Of a stretch of DNA of 64,000 nt, positions 34,701 through 43,221 are shown in pieces. The notes under the pieces were generated by a model. That model did not search any database. It saw nothing but the letters and a program-made list of their open reading frames with translations, and had not been told where the DNA came from. Every line of letters begins with the position of its first letter. The stretch's first letter is position 1. Position numbers and translations under genes: made by a program. Origin of the DNA: Actinomycetes bacterium (lineage in GTDB: Bacteria > Actinomycetota > Acidimicrobiia > Acidimicrobiales > Ilumatobacteraceae); assembly GCA_025356335.1 (NCBI GenBank), contig JANXUF010000112.1, positions 1 to 64,000 of the forward strand, written 5' to 3'.

Positions 34701-36293
34701 CGCCGTGACGACTTCCTCACGGATGGCGTCGAGCGGGGGGTTGGTGACCTGCGCGAACAACTGTTGAAAATAGTCGAAGAGCAGACGGGAACGGTCGGAC
34801 AGCACGGCGATCGGCGTGTCCGTGCCCATCGACCCGATTGCCTCGACGCCTGACCTGGCCATCGGCGGCAGGATGATCTTCAACTCCTCGTGGGTGTAGC
34901 CGAACATCTGCTGGCGCCGCAGCACGCTCTCGTGGCTGAACACGACATGCTCGCGAGGCGGCAGGTCGCGCAAATCGACCATGCCCTCCGCTATCCACTG
35001 ACCGTACGGCTGCTCGGTCGCCAGCCCGAGTTTGAACTCGTCGTCGTCGAGGATGCGTCCGGCAGCGGTATCGATCAGGAACATCTTGCCGGGCTGCAGT
35101 CGGCCACGTTTGATGACCTTCGACGGCTCGATATCGAGCACGCCGACTTCGGAAGCGAGGATGACGAGGTCGTCGTCGGTGATCCAATACCGACTCGGGC
35201 GCAGGCCGTTGCGGTCGAGCACCGCGCCGATGACCGTGCCATCGGTGAAGCAGACGCTCGCGGGCCCGTCCCAGGGCTCCATCAACGACGAATGGAACTG
35301 GTAGAACGCCCGCTTGACGGGATCCATCGACGTGTGGTTCTCCCACGCCTCCGGGATCATCATCAGCATCGCGTGTGGCAGCGATCGTCCGGCGAGATGG
35401 AGCAGTTCGAGGACTTCGTCGAAGGTCGCTGTGTCGCTGCCGTCCGGGGTGCAGATCGGAAAGGCCCGCTCGAGGCCCGGCAACAGGTCGCTCTGCAGCA
35501 ACGATTCACGCGTGCGCATCCAGTTGCGGTTGCCCTGCACCGTGTTGATCTCGCCGTTGTGGGCGACGTAACGGTACGGGTGCGCCAGCGGCCAACTCGG
35601 GAAGGTGTTCGTACTGAAGCGGCTGTGCACCAACGCCAGTGCAGACACCATCCGCTCGTCGTTGAGATCGACGAAGAAGTCGGCGAGCTGCGGAGTCGTG
35701 AGCATTCCCTTGTAGATCAGCGTGCGTGCCGAGAGCGACGGGAAGTAGGTGGCGAGTTCCGGAGCGAGTTCGTGCTCGATACGTTTGCGGGCGACGAACA
35801 CCTTGCGGTCGAGGTCGATGCCGCGAGCGCCGCCAGGATCGGCGATGAACAGCTGCCGGAAACTCGGCACGGAGTCGAGCGCCGTGCGGCCGAGCGAGGA
35901 CGGGTCGACCGGAACCTCGCGCCAGCCGAGCACTGTCAGCTGCTCGTCGGCAACGATCGTTTCGATCGCCCCGACCGCACGATCGGCGAGCGCGGTATCG
36001 CCGGGCAGGAACGCCATACCGACGGCATACGCACCAGCATCGGGCAGCTCGAACGCCGTCACGGCCCGCAGGAAGTGGTCAGGAACCTGGATGAGGATGC
36101 CGGCACCGTCGCCGCTGTTGGCCTCGGCGCCGGTGGCACCACGATGTTCCAGATTGCACAGTGCCCCGATCCCCATCGCCACGATTGCCCGCGACTGCAC
36201 CCCTTTGATGTTGGCAACGAACGAAACGCCGCAGCCGTCGTGTTCGAAGCGTGGGTCATACAGCCCTTGCGGGCGGGGCAGGTCTGGTCGCAT
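31731..36293 (-). CDS. gltB: Glutamate synthase large subunit
   Basis: Large subunit of NADPH-GOGAT, 1,520 aa, the normal length. The class II glutaminase domain follows a 20-residue propeptide: the nucleophile is Cys 21 in [15 protein letters not shown] central domain comes next, then the FMN/2-oxoglutarate domain ([53 protein letters not shown]). The [3Fe-4S] cysteines are in [20 protein letters not shown]. The C-terminal GXGXG beta helix includes [12 protein letters not shown] and [11 protein letters not shown]. All catalytic motifs are intact. Transcribed leftward with gltD. Confidence 0.97.
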   Translation of the reverse strand: MRPDLPRPQGLYDPRFEHDGCGVSFVANIKGVQSRAIVAMGIGALCNLEHRGATGAEANSGDGAGILIQVPDHFLRAVTAFELPDAGAYAVGMAFLPGDTALADRAVGAIETIVADEQLTVLGWREVPVDPSSLGRTALDSVPSFRQLFIADPGGARGIDLDRKVFVARKRIEHELAPELATYFPSLSARTLIYKGMLTTPQLADFFVDLNDERMVSALALVHSRFSTNTFPSWPLAHPYRYVAHNGEINTVQGNRNWMRTRESLLQSDLLPGLERAFPICTPDGSDTATFDEVLELLHLAGRSLPHAMLMMIPEAWENHTSMDPVKRAFYQFHSSLMEPWDGPASVCFTDGTVIGAVLDRNGLRPSRYWITDDDLVILASEVGVLDIEPSKVIKRGRLQPGKMFLIDTAAGRILDDDEFKLGLATEQPYGQWIAEGMVDLRDLPPREHVVFSHESVLRRQQMFGYTHEELKIILPPMARSGVEAIGSMGTDTPIAVLSDRSRLLFDYFQQLFAQVTNPPLDAIREEVVTAVSSSVGPESNLLAPGPDSCRQLSLPFPIIDNDQLAQIIHISEGPAAERYAQLRTVVFGGLYRVSGGGLALKRSLDAICHEVSQAIEEGATLVVLSDRNSDQFNAPIPSLLLCSAVHHHLIRQKQRTKVGLIIECGDAREVHHMALLIGYGAGAINPYLAFESVEDMIRTELNGLSGMDPHKAVKNYIKAAGKGVLKVMSKMGVSTVASYTGAQIFEAIGLGRELVDEYFTGTVSRLGGIGLEEIAVEVASRHALAHPANPEQRAHRKLELGGEYQWRREGEYHLFNPETVFKLQHATRAKRYDIFKQYTALVDDQSAKLATLRGLFAFKDTVGAAIPIGEVEPVSEIVKRFSTGAMSYGSISAEAHETMAVAMNRIGGKSNTGEGGEDVERFTPEANGDSKRSAIKQVASGRFGVTSEYLVNADDLQIKMAQGAKPGEGGQLPGHKVYPWIAKTRHSTPGVGLISPPPHHDIYSIEDLKQLIHDLKNANPLARVHVKLVSEMGVGTVAAGVSKAKADVVLISGHDGGTGASPLTSLKHAGAPWELGLAETQQTLLLNGLRDRIVVQADGQLKTGRDVIVAALLGAEEFGFATAPLVVSGCVMMRVCHLDTCPVGVATQNPELRKRFSGKPEFVVNFFEFIAEEVRELLASLGFRTLLEAVGHVELLDVQGAVNHWKAKGLDISPILAQPNNHYDQTFHQSVSQDHGLDEALDRKLIELASAALEHGEQVSLDLPIRNVNRTVGTMLGSELTRRYGAAGLPDETINIEFTGSAGQSLGAFMPRGISIRLTGDANDYVGKGLSGGRIVVRPSTDSPIVAHENVIAGNVIAYGATAGQIFLSGVVGERFCVRNSGVDAVVEGVGDHGCEYMTGGRAVVLGLTGRNFGAGMSGGAAYVFDEDGLFADRVNFDMVALEKLEGNDADGVRALIEQHHELTGSQRAAELLSDWETSVTRFHKVMPIDYARVLAAFEQAEAEGLDEDATLALVMGGK

Positions 36294-36634
36294 CGTGGCT
36301 CCGGTAGATCGGGGTCGAGAAAGTGTTCACGGTGCGGGACGACGTTGGCCCGGATCGGATCAGCCTAGAAGGTCGGGGCTGCGAACGCCACTGAAATCGG
36401 CTGCTGGATGCCGAGGAGGGACGGAGCAATGACGAAGCCATCACGGGCTTGGCGCGCCGGCAGTTCCGTGGGACTGGAAACGATGCGAACGCCGTCCCGA
36501 AACACCAGGGTGACACGGCCCGACGGCCGTCGAGTCGCCCGATCTCCGCGGATCACCAGCGGATCACCAGCAGATCATCAACGCAGCGCCAGCGATCGTC
36601 GCTGAACCCGCTGGTCATGTGGTAAAAGTGGAGG
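36294..36634. other. Gap upstream of gltB; possible small leftward ORF
   Basis: About 340 bases between the divergent gltB and DUF4190 genes. It should hold both promoters. A leftward frame (36556-36365, GTG start, up to 63 aa) reads VTLVFRDGVRIVSSPTELPA and ends PISVAFAAPTF. It has a plausible soluble composition but no recognised family. I would not call it a gene without homologs. Confidence 0.3.
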
Positions 36635-36943
36635 ATGTCGATGTCTCCTCCCCCTCCCCCACCCGGCTATCAGAGCTACGGCGGCGGCAACTTCGCCGGA
36701 GCCGGAGCCGTGCCGCATCCACGTGGCACGATCGTGCTGGTGCTCGGTATTCTGAGCATCGTCTGCTTCGGCATCCTCGCCGGAATCCCTGGGATCGTGA
36801 TGGGGACCAGCGCACTGAAAGAAATCGACGCCAACCCTGGTCGTTACAGCAATCGCAGCACCGTCAACGCCGGCAGGATCTGTGCCATCGTCGGCACCGC
36901 GCTGAGCGTCCTCGGGATCATCGTCCTCCTCGCCCGCAAGTAG
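36635..36943 (+). CDS. Small DUF4190 membrane protein
   Basis: A 102-residue protein with a Pro-rich opening (MSMSPPPPPPGYQSYGGG) and a DUF4190 core of two membrane helices. These are IVLVLGILSIVCFGILAGIPGI (about 33-54) and AGRICAIVGTALSVLGIIVLL (about 79-99). Between them is a loop GTSALKEIDANPGRYSN. It is the short form of the protein at 8.9 kb, without the external Cys domain. DUF4190 proteins are widespread in actinobacteria and of unknown role. A second ATG lies two codons downstream. Confidence 0.85.
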   Translation: MSMSPPPPPPGYQSYGGGNFAGAGAVPHPRGTIVLVLGILSIVCFGILAGIPGIVMGTSALKEIDANPGRYSNRSTVNAGRICAIVGTALSVLGIIVLLARK

Positions 36944-36957
36944 TCTCGCCGCCGGTT

Positions 36958-36976
36958 CGGCGCGTTCACGGCGCCG
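36958..36976 (+). terminator. Hairpin after the DUF4190 gene
   Basis: CGGCGC (36958-36963) pairs with GCGCCG (36971-36976) around a 7-base loop, 15 bases after the stop. An overlapping alternative stem CGCCG-GTT-CGGCG lies just upstream. No T-run follows. Confidence 0.4.
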
Positions 36977-37021
36977 GACCGTCAACGCTGAACCCGTGTC
37001 CTGAACCCATGTCTTGAACCC

Positions 37022-37064
37022 GTCAGTCCTGCAATACGTCAGTCCTGAGGCACCGTCAGTCCTG
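37022..37064. repeat. Three copies of GTCAGTCCTG
   Basis: GTCAGTCCTG occurs at 37022-37031, 37038-37047 and 37055-37064 (periods 16 and 17), preceded by two GTC(C/T)TGAACCC strings. The last copy contains the stop codon of the leftward enoyl-CoA hydratase gene. Confidence 0.75.
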
Positions 37065-37859
37065 AAACACCGGTGGCCGTTTCTCGAGACCGGCGACCAC
37101 TGCTTCGTTCTGGTTCGGCGTGCCGATCTGTTCACCGATCAATCGGCGTTCCGCTGCGAACTGTTCGGCGGCGCCCTCCGTCGCCATGCGGTTGAACAAT
37201 TCCTTGGAGGCGCGCACTGCGCCTGGGCTGCGATCGGCGATTTCACGCGCCAGCACCATGGCGTCGTCGTACGGTGTCTCGGTGACGTGCGTGGCGATGC
37301 CGTACTCGCCGGCCTGCGTTCCGGAGAACACCCTGGCGGTGAACGTCAACTCCTTGGCGACGTCGGTCCGGACGAGTTTGCTGAGCGTGAACGTGCCCGT
37401 CATGTCCGGAACGAGACCCCAGTAGACCTCACGGACCGACATCTGCGTTGTCGGGTGGACGAAGCGAATGTCTGCGCCCAAGGCGATTTGCAGCCCACCG
37501 CCGAGTGCATGCCCGTGGACAGCGGCGATGACGGGTACGGCGAGCTCCTGCCAGACCCAGCAGATCTGCTGGCCGAGGTGGGTGATCCCGCCCTCGGTCA
37601 ACTGTCCGGGGTTCCCGCTGCGCTCGGCGCTCGACGGATCGGCGATCACCGCCATCGTCGACAGGTCGAGGCCTGCGCAGAACGAGGCACCCTCGCCGGA
37701 GAGCACGACGACCCGGACACCAGGCTCGGCTTTCAGACGCTCACCTGCCGCAGCGATCGCCAGGAACTGTTCGGCGTCGAGGGCATTGCGCTTGTCCGCC
37801 CGATTGAACCGGACATCGGCAATGCCGTCGCTGATGGTGATGAGCACGCGATCGGACAT
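37056..37859 (-). CDS. Enoyl-CoA hydratase/isomerase family protein
   Basis: A 267-residue crotonase from the ATG at 37859. The opening VLITISDGIADVRFNRADKRNALD and the oxyanion-hole blocks GASFCAGLDLS (about 62-72) and VIAAVHGHALGGGLQIALGADIR (about 110-132) are standard. At the two catalytic Glu positions of classical hydratase I see SVREVYWGLVPD, where one Glu appears to be kept, so isomerase or another crotonase reaction is possible. It probably acts in fatty-acid breakdown. Divergent from a nitroreductase, with 118 bases between the starts. Confidence 0.88.
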   Translation of the reverse strand: MSDRVLITISDGIADVRFNRADKRNALDAEQFLAIAAAGERLKAEPGVRVVVLSGEGASFCAGLDLSTMAVIADPSSAERSGNPGQLTEGGITHLGQQICWVWQELAVPVIAAVHGHALGGGLQIALGADIRFVHPTTQMSVREVYWGLVPDMTGTFTLSKLVRTDVAKELTFTARVFSGTQAGEYGIATHVTETPYDDAMVLAREIADRSPGAVRASKELFNRMATEGAAEQFAAERRLIGEQIGTPNQNEAVVAGLEKRPPVFQD

Positions 37860-37977
37860 CCGCACAGTCTGGCGAATGCATCGCATCACAGCCGTATCGA
37901 AGCCCGGCACTGACTGCATCGGGGGTGCGTCAACGCTTCGGTTGGTGCTCACCGAGCGACACATGCGACACTTCGCC

Positions 37978-38616
37978 ATGCGCTTGAATCTGTCTGCCGA
38001 CGAAGTCCTGACCACCACCAGAAGTGTCCGCAAGCGGCTCGACTTCGACAAGCCGGTCGAGCACGAGGTGATCCTCGAGGCGCTGGAAATCGCCCTCCAG
38101 GCACCGACCGGTTCGAATCGACAGGGATGGCAGTGGATGTTCGTCGAGGATCAGGCGAAGAAGGAAGCGATCGCAGCGATGTACAGCAAGAACTTCGAGG
38201 CCTACTCCTCGATGCCCAGCCCGTACAAGGAGGGCGACCAGCGCCTCGCCCAGCAGCCCGCCGTGAAGTCGTCTGCGCAGTACCTCTCCGACAATTTCGC
38301 CAAGGTACCCGTACTGATGATCCCGCTGATCGAAGGGCGTCACGACAGCGCCGGCGTCATGCAGGGTGCCTCGGTGTGGGGCTCGCTGTTACCGGCGGTG
38401 TGGAGTTTCATGCTGGCGCTGCGCGAGCGCGGTCTCGGATCGGCATGGACGACTCTGCACCTGGCGAACGAACGTGACGTCGCCGATCTCCTCGGTATCC
38501 CGTTCGAGCAGTACAGCCAGGGTGGCCTCTTTCCGATCGCCTACACCATCGGGACCGATTTCAAGCCGGCAAAACGGATGTCGATGGACAACATCGTCCA
38601 CTGGGACACCTGGTAG
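37978..38616 (+). CDS. Nitroreductase family protein
   Basis: About 212 residues. FMN-binding nitroreductase fold: the SVRKRLDFDKPV opening with the Arg pair, then ALQAPTGSNRQGWQWMFVED, the usual flavin Ser/Asn block. A middle helix region is followed by VWSFMLALRERGLGSAWTTLHL and the terminal GTDFKPAKRMSMDNIVHWDTW. The subfamily with a long 80-residue insert acts on diverse NAD(P)H-dependent reductions. Start ATG at 37978 or 37963. The longer frame to 37468 overlaps the divergent crotonase and is not used. Confidence 0.85.
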   Translation: MRLNLSADEVLTTTRSVRKRLDFDKPVEHEVILEALEIALQAPTGSNRQGWQWMFVEDQAKKEAIAAMYSKNFEAYSSMPSPYKEGDQRLAQQPAVKSSAQYLSDNFAKVPVLMIPLIEGRHDSAGVMQGASVWGSLLPAVWSFMLALRERGLGSAWTTLHLANERDVADLLGIPFEQYSQGGLFPIAYTIGTDFKPAKRMSMDNIVHWDTW

Positions 38617-38697
38617 CGGAGCCATCCAGCGGTCGCGCCGATTCCGGCATGGCCGGTCTGCACGTGACTGCGGCGTGCCTCGGTGCAGCCGCGGGCG

Positions 38698-39429
38698 CTA
38701 CTCGACGAGGCGCAGACCTGTCGGCGCTATCGACGGTGCAGCTTGAGGAAGTTCGACCACGAACTCTGTCCGCAGCGACGGGAAGATGTGTTCGCTGATC
38801 AGCACCGGATGACCTGCAAGGTCCGTGGTGACGCGTTCGCAGCGCAGCACCGGTGATCCTGCCGGGATGTCCAACAGCGCGGCGTCGCCGGCAGAAGCCG
38901 CGTCCGCTCCGATCGTCTGTGTCGCTCCCCGTAGCTGGACCTTCAACAACTCGTAGAACGGCGAACGCTCGACATCTCGGCGGCTGAGGTGCTGGCCGAG
39001 CTCGGCAGGACACCAGACGGTCACGACGGCGAAGGGCTGTCCATCGGCAAGGTTGAGCCGCTTGACGCGAAGCACCTGCTCGACTCCGAGGACCTGCTGC
39101 ACGTGGCTGGTCGCTCTGACGAAGGCGAACTCGAGAATGCGGCGTTGCGCCTCGATCCCGAGCGCCGCCATCTGCGCTTCGATCGTCGCCAGTTCACCGA
39201 GCGATTGGCGAAACGGCGCACCGGCCACGAACCAGCCGAATCCCTGCCTGGCGTCGACGAGCCCGGCTTCGCGCAACACTTCCAGCGCTCGACGGATCGT
39301 CACCCGTGACGCCGAGAATTCCTTCGACAGCTCCGCTTCACTCGGCAGCAGACGGCCAGGCGGCAGGTCACCGGTGATGATCCGCTCTCGAACCGAGTCG
39401 GCAATCACCTGATAACGAATCGACCGCAC
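38698..39429 (-). CDS. GntR/HutC-family transcriptional regulator
   Basis: A 243-residue protein from the GTG at 39429. The N-terminal winged helix is typical GntR: YQVIADSVRERIITGDLPPG, LLPSEAELSKEFSASRVTIR and RALEVLREAGLVDARQGFGW. The C-terminal UTRA ligand domain (about 95-235) includes RVKRLNLADGQPFAVVTVW and HPVLISEHIFPSL. UTRA domains bind small effectors such as sugars, amino acids or their phosphates. It is divergent from aconitase with 193 bases between starts, so it is a good candidate for a regulator of that TCA gene. Confidence 0.9.
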   Translation of the reverse strand: MRSIRYQVIADSVRERIITGDLPPGRLLPSEAELSKEFSASRVTIRRALEVLREAGLVDARQGFGWFVAGAPFRQSLGELATIEAQMAALGIEAQRRILEFAFVRATSHVQQVLGVEQVLRVKRLNLADGQPFAVVTVWCPAELGQHLSRRDVERSPFYELLKVQLRGATQTIGADAASAGDAALLDIPAGSPVLRCERVTTDLAGHPVLISEHIFPSLRTEFVVELPQAAPSIAPTGLRLVE

Positions 39430-39441
39430 GTCTCGATTGTG

Positions 39442-39461
39442 GCAGAACCCGAGCGTTCTGC
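39442..39461. promoter_or_regulatory. Inverted repeat upstream of the GntR gene
   Basis: GCAGAAC-CCGAGC-GTTCTGC, perfect 7-bp arms and 6-base spacer, 13 bases upstream of the GntR start. It may be an autoregulatory operator. Closer to aconitase there is an AT-rich TTGTATTGTAGTTGTATACA run (39514-39533) with an 8-bp palindrome TGTATACA, probably the acn promoter. Confidence 0.5.
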
Positions 39462-39622
39462 GTCGGTCGATCCGTCGAGCGAGCACACGGCGATTGCATC
39501 TGTTGTCGGGAACTTGTATTGTAGTTGTATACATAGAAACCTGCCGCCGAGCAACCGGATCGCAGCGACACTGCGAACGATGACAGACTCGGATCAGCAA
39601 CTCCACAAAGGGATATGACGTC

Positions 39623-41896
39623 ATGGCCGTGAGCGCAGGAACACCAATCGAACTCGTCGAGCAGGTCTACAGCACCCTGACCGAGCGGGCGGCACTCGGC
39701 CGCAAACGACTCGGCCGCCCGTTGAGTCTCGCCGAGAAGATCCTCATCAACCATCTCGCCGATCCCGAGAACCAGGAGATGGAACGAGGTGCGAGTTATG
39801 CCGACTTCCATCCCGACCGCGTCGCCATGCAGGACGCCACCGCACAGATGGCGTTGCTGCAGTTCATGACAGCCGGTCTGCCGGAAACCGCCGTGCCGTC
39901 GACCGTCCACTGCGACCACCTGATCCTCGCCAAGCAGGGTGCCAAGATCGACCTCGGTGTGGCGATCGACGACAACCGTGAGGTCTACGACTTCCTGCGG
40001 TCCGTCTCAGCGAAGTACGGCATCGGCTTCTGGGCCCCGGGCTCCGGCATCATCCACCAAGTCGTACTCGAGCACTATGCCTTCCCTGGCGGGATGATCA
40101 TCGGCACGGACAGCCACACCCCCAACGGCGGTGGACTCGGCACGGTCGCCATCGGTGTCGGTGGCGCCGACGCCGTCGACGTGATGACCGGCTTCCCGTT
40201 CAACGTCCGCTGGCCGAAGGTCATCGGCGTCAGACTGACGGGCACGCTGTCGGGCTGGTCGTCGCCCAAGGATGTCATCCTCGAAGTCGCCCGCATCCTG
40301 ACCGTCGAAGGCGGCACCGGGGCGATCGTCGAGTATTTCGGTCCTGGGGCCGACTCGATCTCTGCCACCGGCAAAGCGACGATCTGCAACATGGGTGCCG
40401 AGATCGGTGCTACCTGCTCGGTCTTCGGCTACGACGCCAACATGTCCGCCTACCTCAAGGCGACGGGTCGCGAAGCGATAGCCGACGCCGCCGACAAGGT
40501 CGTCGACGACCTGCGAGCTGACGAGGGCGCGCTGTACGATCGCCTCGTCGAGATCAACCTCGACGATCTCAAGCCGCTCATCAACGGGCCGCATTCCCCG
40601 GACCGCGCCAATCGCGTCGGTGCCCAGGTCAAGGGTGAGGCGATTGCCAACGGATGGCCACTCGACATCTCCTCGGCACTCATCGGCTCGTGCACGAACT
40701 CGTCGTACGAAGACATCACCCGTGCCGCTTCGGTCGCCCGCCAGGCCGCAGCCAAAGGCTTGAAGGTCAAGGTCGAGCTCCTCGTCTCGCCGGGCTCCGA
40801 GCAGATCCGGGCGACGATCGAGCGTGACGGACTGCTCGCCGACCTCGAAGCGATCGGCGCCACGGTGCTGGCAAACGCGTGTGGCCCGTGCATCGGCCAG
40901 TGGGAACGGGCCAAGGAGATCACCGACCACGCCAACACGATCGTCAACTCGTTCAACCGCAACTTCCCGAAGCGCAACGACGGCTCGGCGAACACGCTGA
41001 GCTTCGTCACCTCGCCAGACACGGTCATCGCCATGGCACTCGCCGGTCGCCTCGATTTCGATCCGTCCGTCGACACGTTGACGAATGACGAGGGGATCGA
41101 GATCCTGCTCGATCCGCCGGTGGGCGAAGTCCTCCCGGCCAACGGTTACGATCCCGGCGTCGACACCTTCGTCGCCCCGCCGGCGGACGGCAGCGGCATC
41201 GACGTCGTCGTCTCCCCGACTTCGTCCCGCTTGCAACTGCTGCAGCCGTTCCCGGCGTGGGACGGCAACGACTACCTCGGCCTGCCGGTGCTGATGAAGG
41301 CACAGGGCAAGTGCACCACCGACCACATCTCCGCCGCCGGCAAGTGGCTGACGTACCGCGGCCACCTGGAGAACATCTCCGGCAACCTGTTCATCGGTGT
41401 GGTCAATGCCTTCACCGGCGAGGTCGGCCAGGGCAAGGACACCGTCGACGGCGAGACCCGCAGCTTCCCTGACATCGCCAAGCACTACTCGCAGCAGGGC
41501 ATCCAGTGGACCGCCATCGGTGACCGCAACTATGGGGAGGGTTCGTCGCGTGAGCACGCAGCAATGGAGCCGCGGTTCCGCGGCGGCGTGGCGATCTTCG
41601 CCCGCAGCTTCGCCCGGATCCACGAGACCAACCTCAAGAAGCAGGGCATGATCCCGCTGACGTTCACCGACCCGGCGACCTACGACCTGATAGAGCAGGA
41701 CGACCGCATCAACGTCCTCGGTCTCGCCCACCTGACGCCCGGGGTCAACGTGCGGTGCCAGATCGTCAAGCCGGACGGCACCACGCTCGACTTCGAAGGC
41801 CTGCAGACCTTCAGTCCCGAGCAGATCGAGTGGTTCAAAGCCGGGTCTGCGCTGAACATCGTCCGCGCCAAGGTCGCCGCCGAGCAAGCCGGCTGA
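39623..41896 (+). CDS. acn: Aconitate hydratase, mitochondrial type
   Basis: Interconverts citrate and isocitrate using a [4Fe-4S] cluster, 757 aa. The cluster Cys are in IGSCTNSSYED and in ANACGPCIGQW, the pattern of the family. Substrate blocks: IIGTDSHTPNGGGLG, FGPGADSISATGKATICNMG with GAEIGATCSVFGYD, and the swivel domain GDRNYGEGSSREHAAMEPR. It resembles mitochondrial aconitase more than the long AcnA of most actinobacteria (about 900 aa). ATG start at 39623 after an AAAGGGATATG stretch. The GntR regulator is divergent. Citrate synthase and isocitrate dehydrogenase lie 8 and 15 kb away. Confidence 0.96.
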   Translation: MAVSAGTPIELVEQVYSTLTERAALGRKRLGRPLSLAEKILINHLADPENQEMERGASYADFHPDRVAMQDATAQMALLQFMTAGLPETAVPSTVHCDHLILAKQGAKIDLGVAIDDNREVYDFLRSVSAKYGIGFWAPGSGIIHQVVLEHYAFPGGMIIGTDSHTPNGGGLGTVAIGVGGADAVDVMTGFPFNVRWPKVIGVRLTGTLSGWSSPKDVILEVARILTVEGGTGAIVEYFGPGADSISATGKATICNMGAEIGATCSVFGYDANMSAYLKATGREAIADAADKVVDDLRADEGALYDRLVEINLDDLKPLINGPHSPDRANRVGAQVKGEAIANGWPLDISSALIGSCTNSSYEDITRAASVARQAAAKGLKVKVELLVSPGSEQIRATIERDGLLADLEAIGATVLANACGPCIGQWERAKEITDHANTIVNSFNRNFPKRNDGSANTLSFVTSPDTVIAMALAGRLDFDPSVDTLTNDEGIEILLDPPVGEVLPANGYDPGVDTFVAPPADGSGIDVVVSPTSSRLQLLQPFPAWDGNDYLGLPVLMKAQGKCTTDHISAAGKWLTYRGHLENISGNLFIGVVNAFTGEVGQGKDTVDGETRSFPDIAKHYSQQGIQWTAIGDRNYGEGSSREHAAMEPRFRGGVAIFARSFARIHETNLKKQGMIPLTFTDPATYDLIEQDDRINVLGLAHLTPGVNVRCQIVKPDGTTLDFEGLQTFSPEQIEWFKAGSALNIVRAKVAAEQAG

Positions 41897-41939
41897 ACCA
41901 CTCACTCTCCCAACGCATGGAGTTGGATAGGTTGCGCCG

Positions 41940-42608
41940 ATGGAGATTCGTGAGGCGATACGCACCACCGGGGCCGTGAGGTCCTTCACCGACCAGCCCG
42001 TCGACGCTGCTGTCCTGGCCGAGATTCTGGACGACGCCCGCTACGCGCCGTCAGGCGGTAACCGTCAACCGTGGAAGGTCGCTGTCATCCAGGACCCCGA
42101 TCTGCGCCGGACCATCGGCTCGCTGATGCGCGGCGTGATGCAGGACTATTTCGCCATCGGCGCGACTGGTCGCACGCCGTTCAACGCGCTCGACCCCGAC
42201 AGCTTCCAGCCTCAGCACGAGACCGGTCCGGAGACACCGTTCCCCCTTGTCGAACAGATCGAGAAGGCGCCGATCGTCCTGGCGATCGCCGCCGATCTCG
42301 CCAAGGTGGCGATGATGGACTACGGCAATCCCGTGCGCCCGCCGGTGACCGCAGGCGGCTCCGTCTACCCGTTCTGCTGGAGTATTCTACTGAGCGCACG
42401 TGCGCACGGTCTCGGCGGTGTGATGACGACCTTCCTCTCGAGGGTCGAGTCGCACGGTGGCGCAGCCCTCGGACTGCCGTCCGGACACGCGCTGGCGGCA
42501 ACGATCGTCATCGGCCACCCGATCCATCAGGCGACGAAACTCAAGCGTCAGCCAGTGTCGGCCTTTACCACGGTCGATCGTTTCGACGGTCATCCATTCG
42601 CTGGCTGA
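41940..42608 (+). CDS. Nitroreductase family protein
   Basis: A 222-residue FMN-dependent nitroreductase-fold protein: EIREAIRTTGAVRSFTDQPV, then ILDDARYAPSGGNRQPWKVAVIQD, the flavin block. ILLSARAHGLGGVMTTFLSR and the C-terminal ATIVIGHP complete the fold. This is the pattern seen in actinobacterial reductases, some of which have been linked to F420 or FMN chemistry. It starts 43 bases after aconitase and may be read from the same transcript. Substrate unknown. Confidence 0.88.
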   Translation: MEIREAIRTTGAVRSFTDQPVDAAVLAEILDDARYAPSGGNRQPWKVAVIQDPDLRRTIGSLMRGVMQDYFAIGATGRTPFNALDPDSFQPQHETGPETPFPLVEQIEKAPIVLAIAADLAKVAMMDYGNPVRPPVTAGGSVYPFCWSILLSARAHGLGGVMTTFLSRVESHGGAALGLPSGHALAATIVIGHPIHQATKLKRQPVSAFTTVDRFDGHPFAG

Positions 42609-42662
42609 TGAGTCGGCAGCTGGATCGAGGACTCCACAACCGGCGACGCTCTCGACGCTGTC

Positions 42663-42689
42663 GAGCTCGATGAGCTCGATGAGCTCGAT
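42663..42689. repeat. 9-bp tandem repeat, three copies
   Basis: GAGCTCGAT is repeated three times (42663-42671, 42672-42680, 42681-42689), followed by GACGAG. Read in the frame of the antitoxin just downstream it gives Glu-Leu-Asp repeats. The open frame reaches back to 42612 but has no start codon before the ATG at 42696. Confidence 0.85.
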
Positions 42690-42695
42690 GACGAG

Positions 42696-42950
42696 ATGCG
42701 GTATGAGAACTCGACGACGATCAAGCTGAGCGTGCAGACCCGTGATCGAATTCGCGAACTCGGCGGCGACACATATGAGGACACGATCGTCGAGGCGCTC
42801 GACGTTCTCGAGGCCGAACGGTTCTGGGCACAGGCTGAGGTTGCCGGTGCATGGCGCCGTTCGCTCCCGGATGCCGAGCGAGCGGAACTGGAAGCGGCAG
42901 AGGCCGCAGAAGTTGCAGCCATCAACGCCGGCTTCAACCGTCTGAAATGA
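42696..42950 (+). CDS. Ribbon-helix-helix-like antitoxin
   Basis: An 84-residue acidic protein. The N-terminus TTIKLSVQTRDRIRELGGDT with YEDTIVEALDVLEAERFW resembles the ribbon-helix-helix antitoxins paired with MazF-type toxins. The C-terminal SLPDAERAELEAAEAAEVAA helix would neutralise the toxin. It overlaps the toxin ATG by four bases (ATGA at 42947). The antitoxin is intact whereas the toxin is frameshifted. Upstream, in frame, is a repeat encoding DELDELDDE with no start codon. Confidence 0.75.
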   Translation: MRYENSTTIKLSVQTRDRIRELGGDTYEDTIVEALDVLEAERFWAQAEVAGAWRRSLPDAERAELEAAEAAEVAAINAGFNRLK

Positions 42951-43205
42951 TCGATACGGGCGATATCGATCTCGCAGATTTCGGTCAGGAAATTCGCCGC
43001 ACGCTCGTCGTTTCGAACGGGCGCTTCACCGCTGCGTCAGGCCGCGCGATGGTCGTCCCGCAGTTCCTGGGCCTCGTCGAGCAGGTGCATCGAGGGCACG
43101 CTCTTTGCCGTCGATCTACTCCGCAGTGTCGCCACTGAACATCTGCTCGATCGAACCGACCGAGCACCGGCGGCCTTCCGACGGGCGATCACACAGATCA
43201 CCTGA
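42947..43205 (+). pseudogene. MazF/PemK-like toxin, frameshifted
   Basis: The first frame gives MIDTGDIDLADFGQEIRRTL, then VVSNGRFTAASGRAMVVPQF, the N-terminal half of a MazF/PemK-type mRNA endonuclease. The second frame, from about 43092, gives GTLFAVDLLRSVATEHLLDR and ends AFRRAITQIT at 43205, the usual toxin C-terminus. The span is 259 bases (3n+1), so a one-base shift near 43089-43092 separates the halves. The joined length (about 85 aa) is shorter than the usual 100-115, so some central sequence may also be lost. Loss of toxin with a kept antitoxin is a common decay route. Confidence 0.75.
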
Positions 43206-43221
43206 CGTCTGCCACCGCAGG

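Noticed and set aside
34890-36368. 492-codon plus-strand frame opposite gltB
   Set aside because: Antisense shadow of the GltB glutaminase domain.
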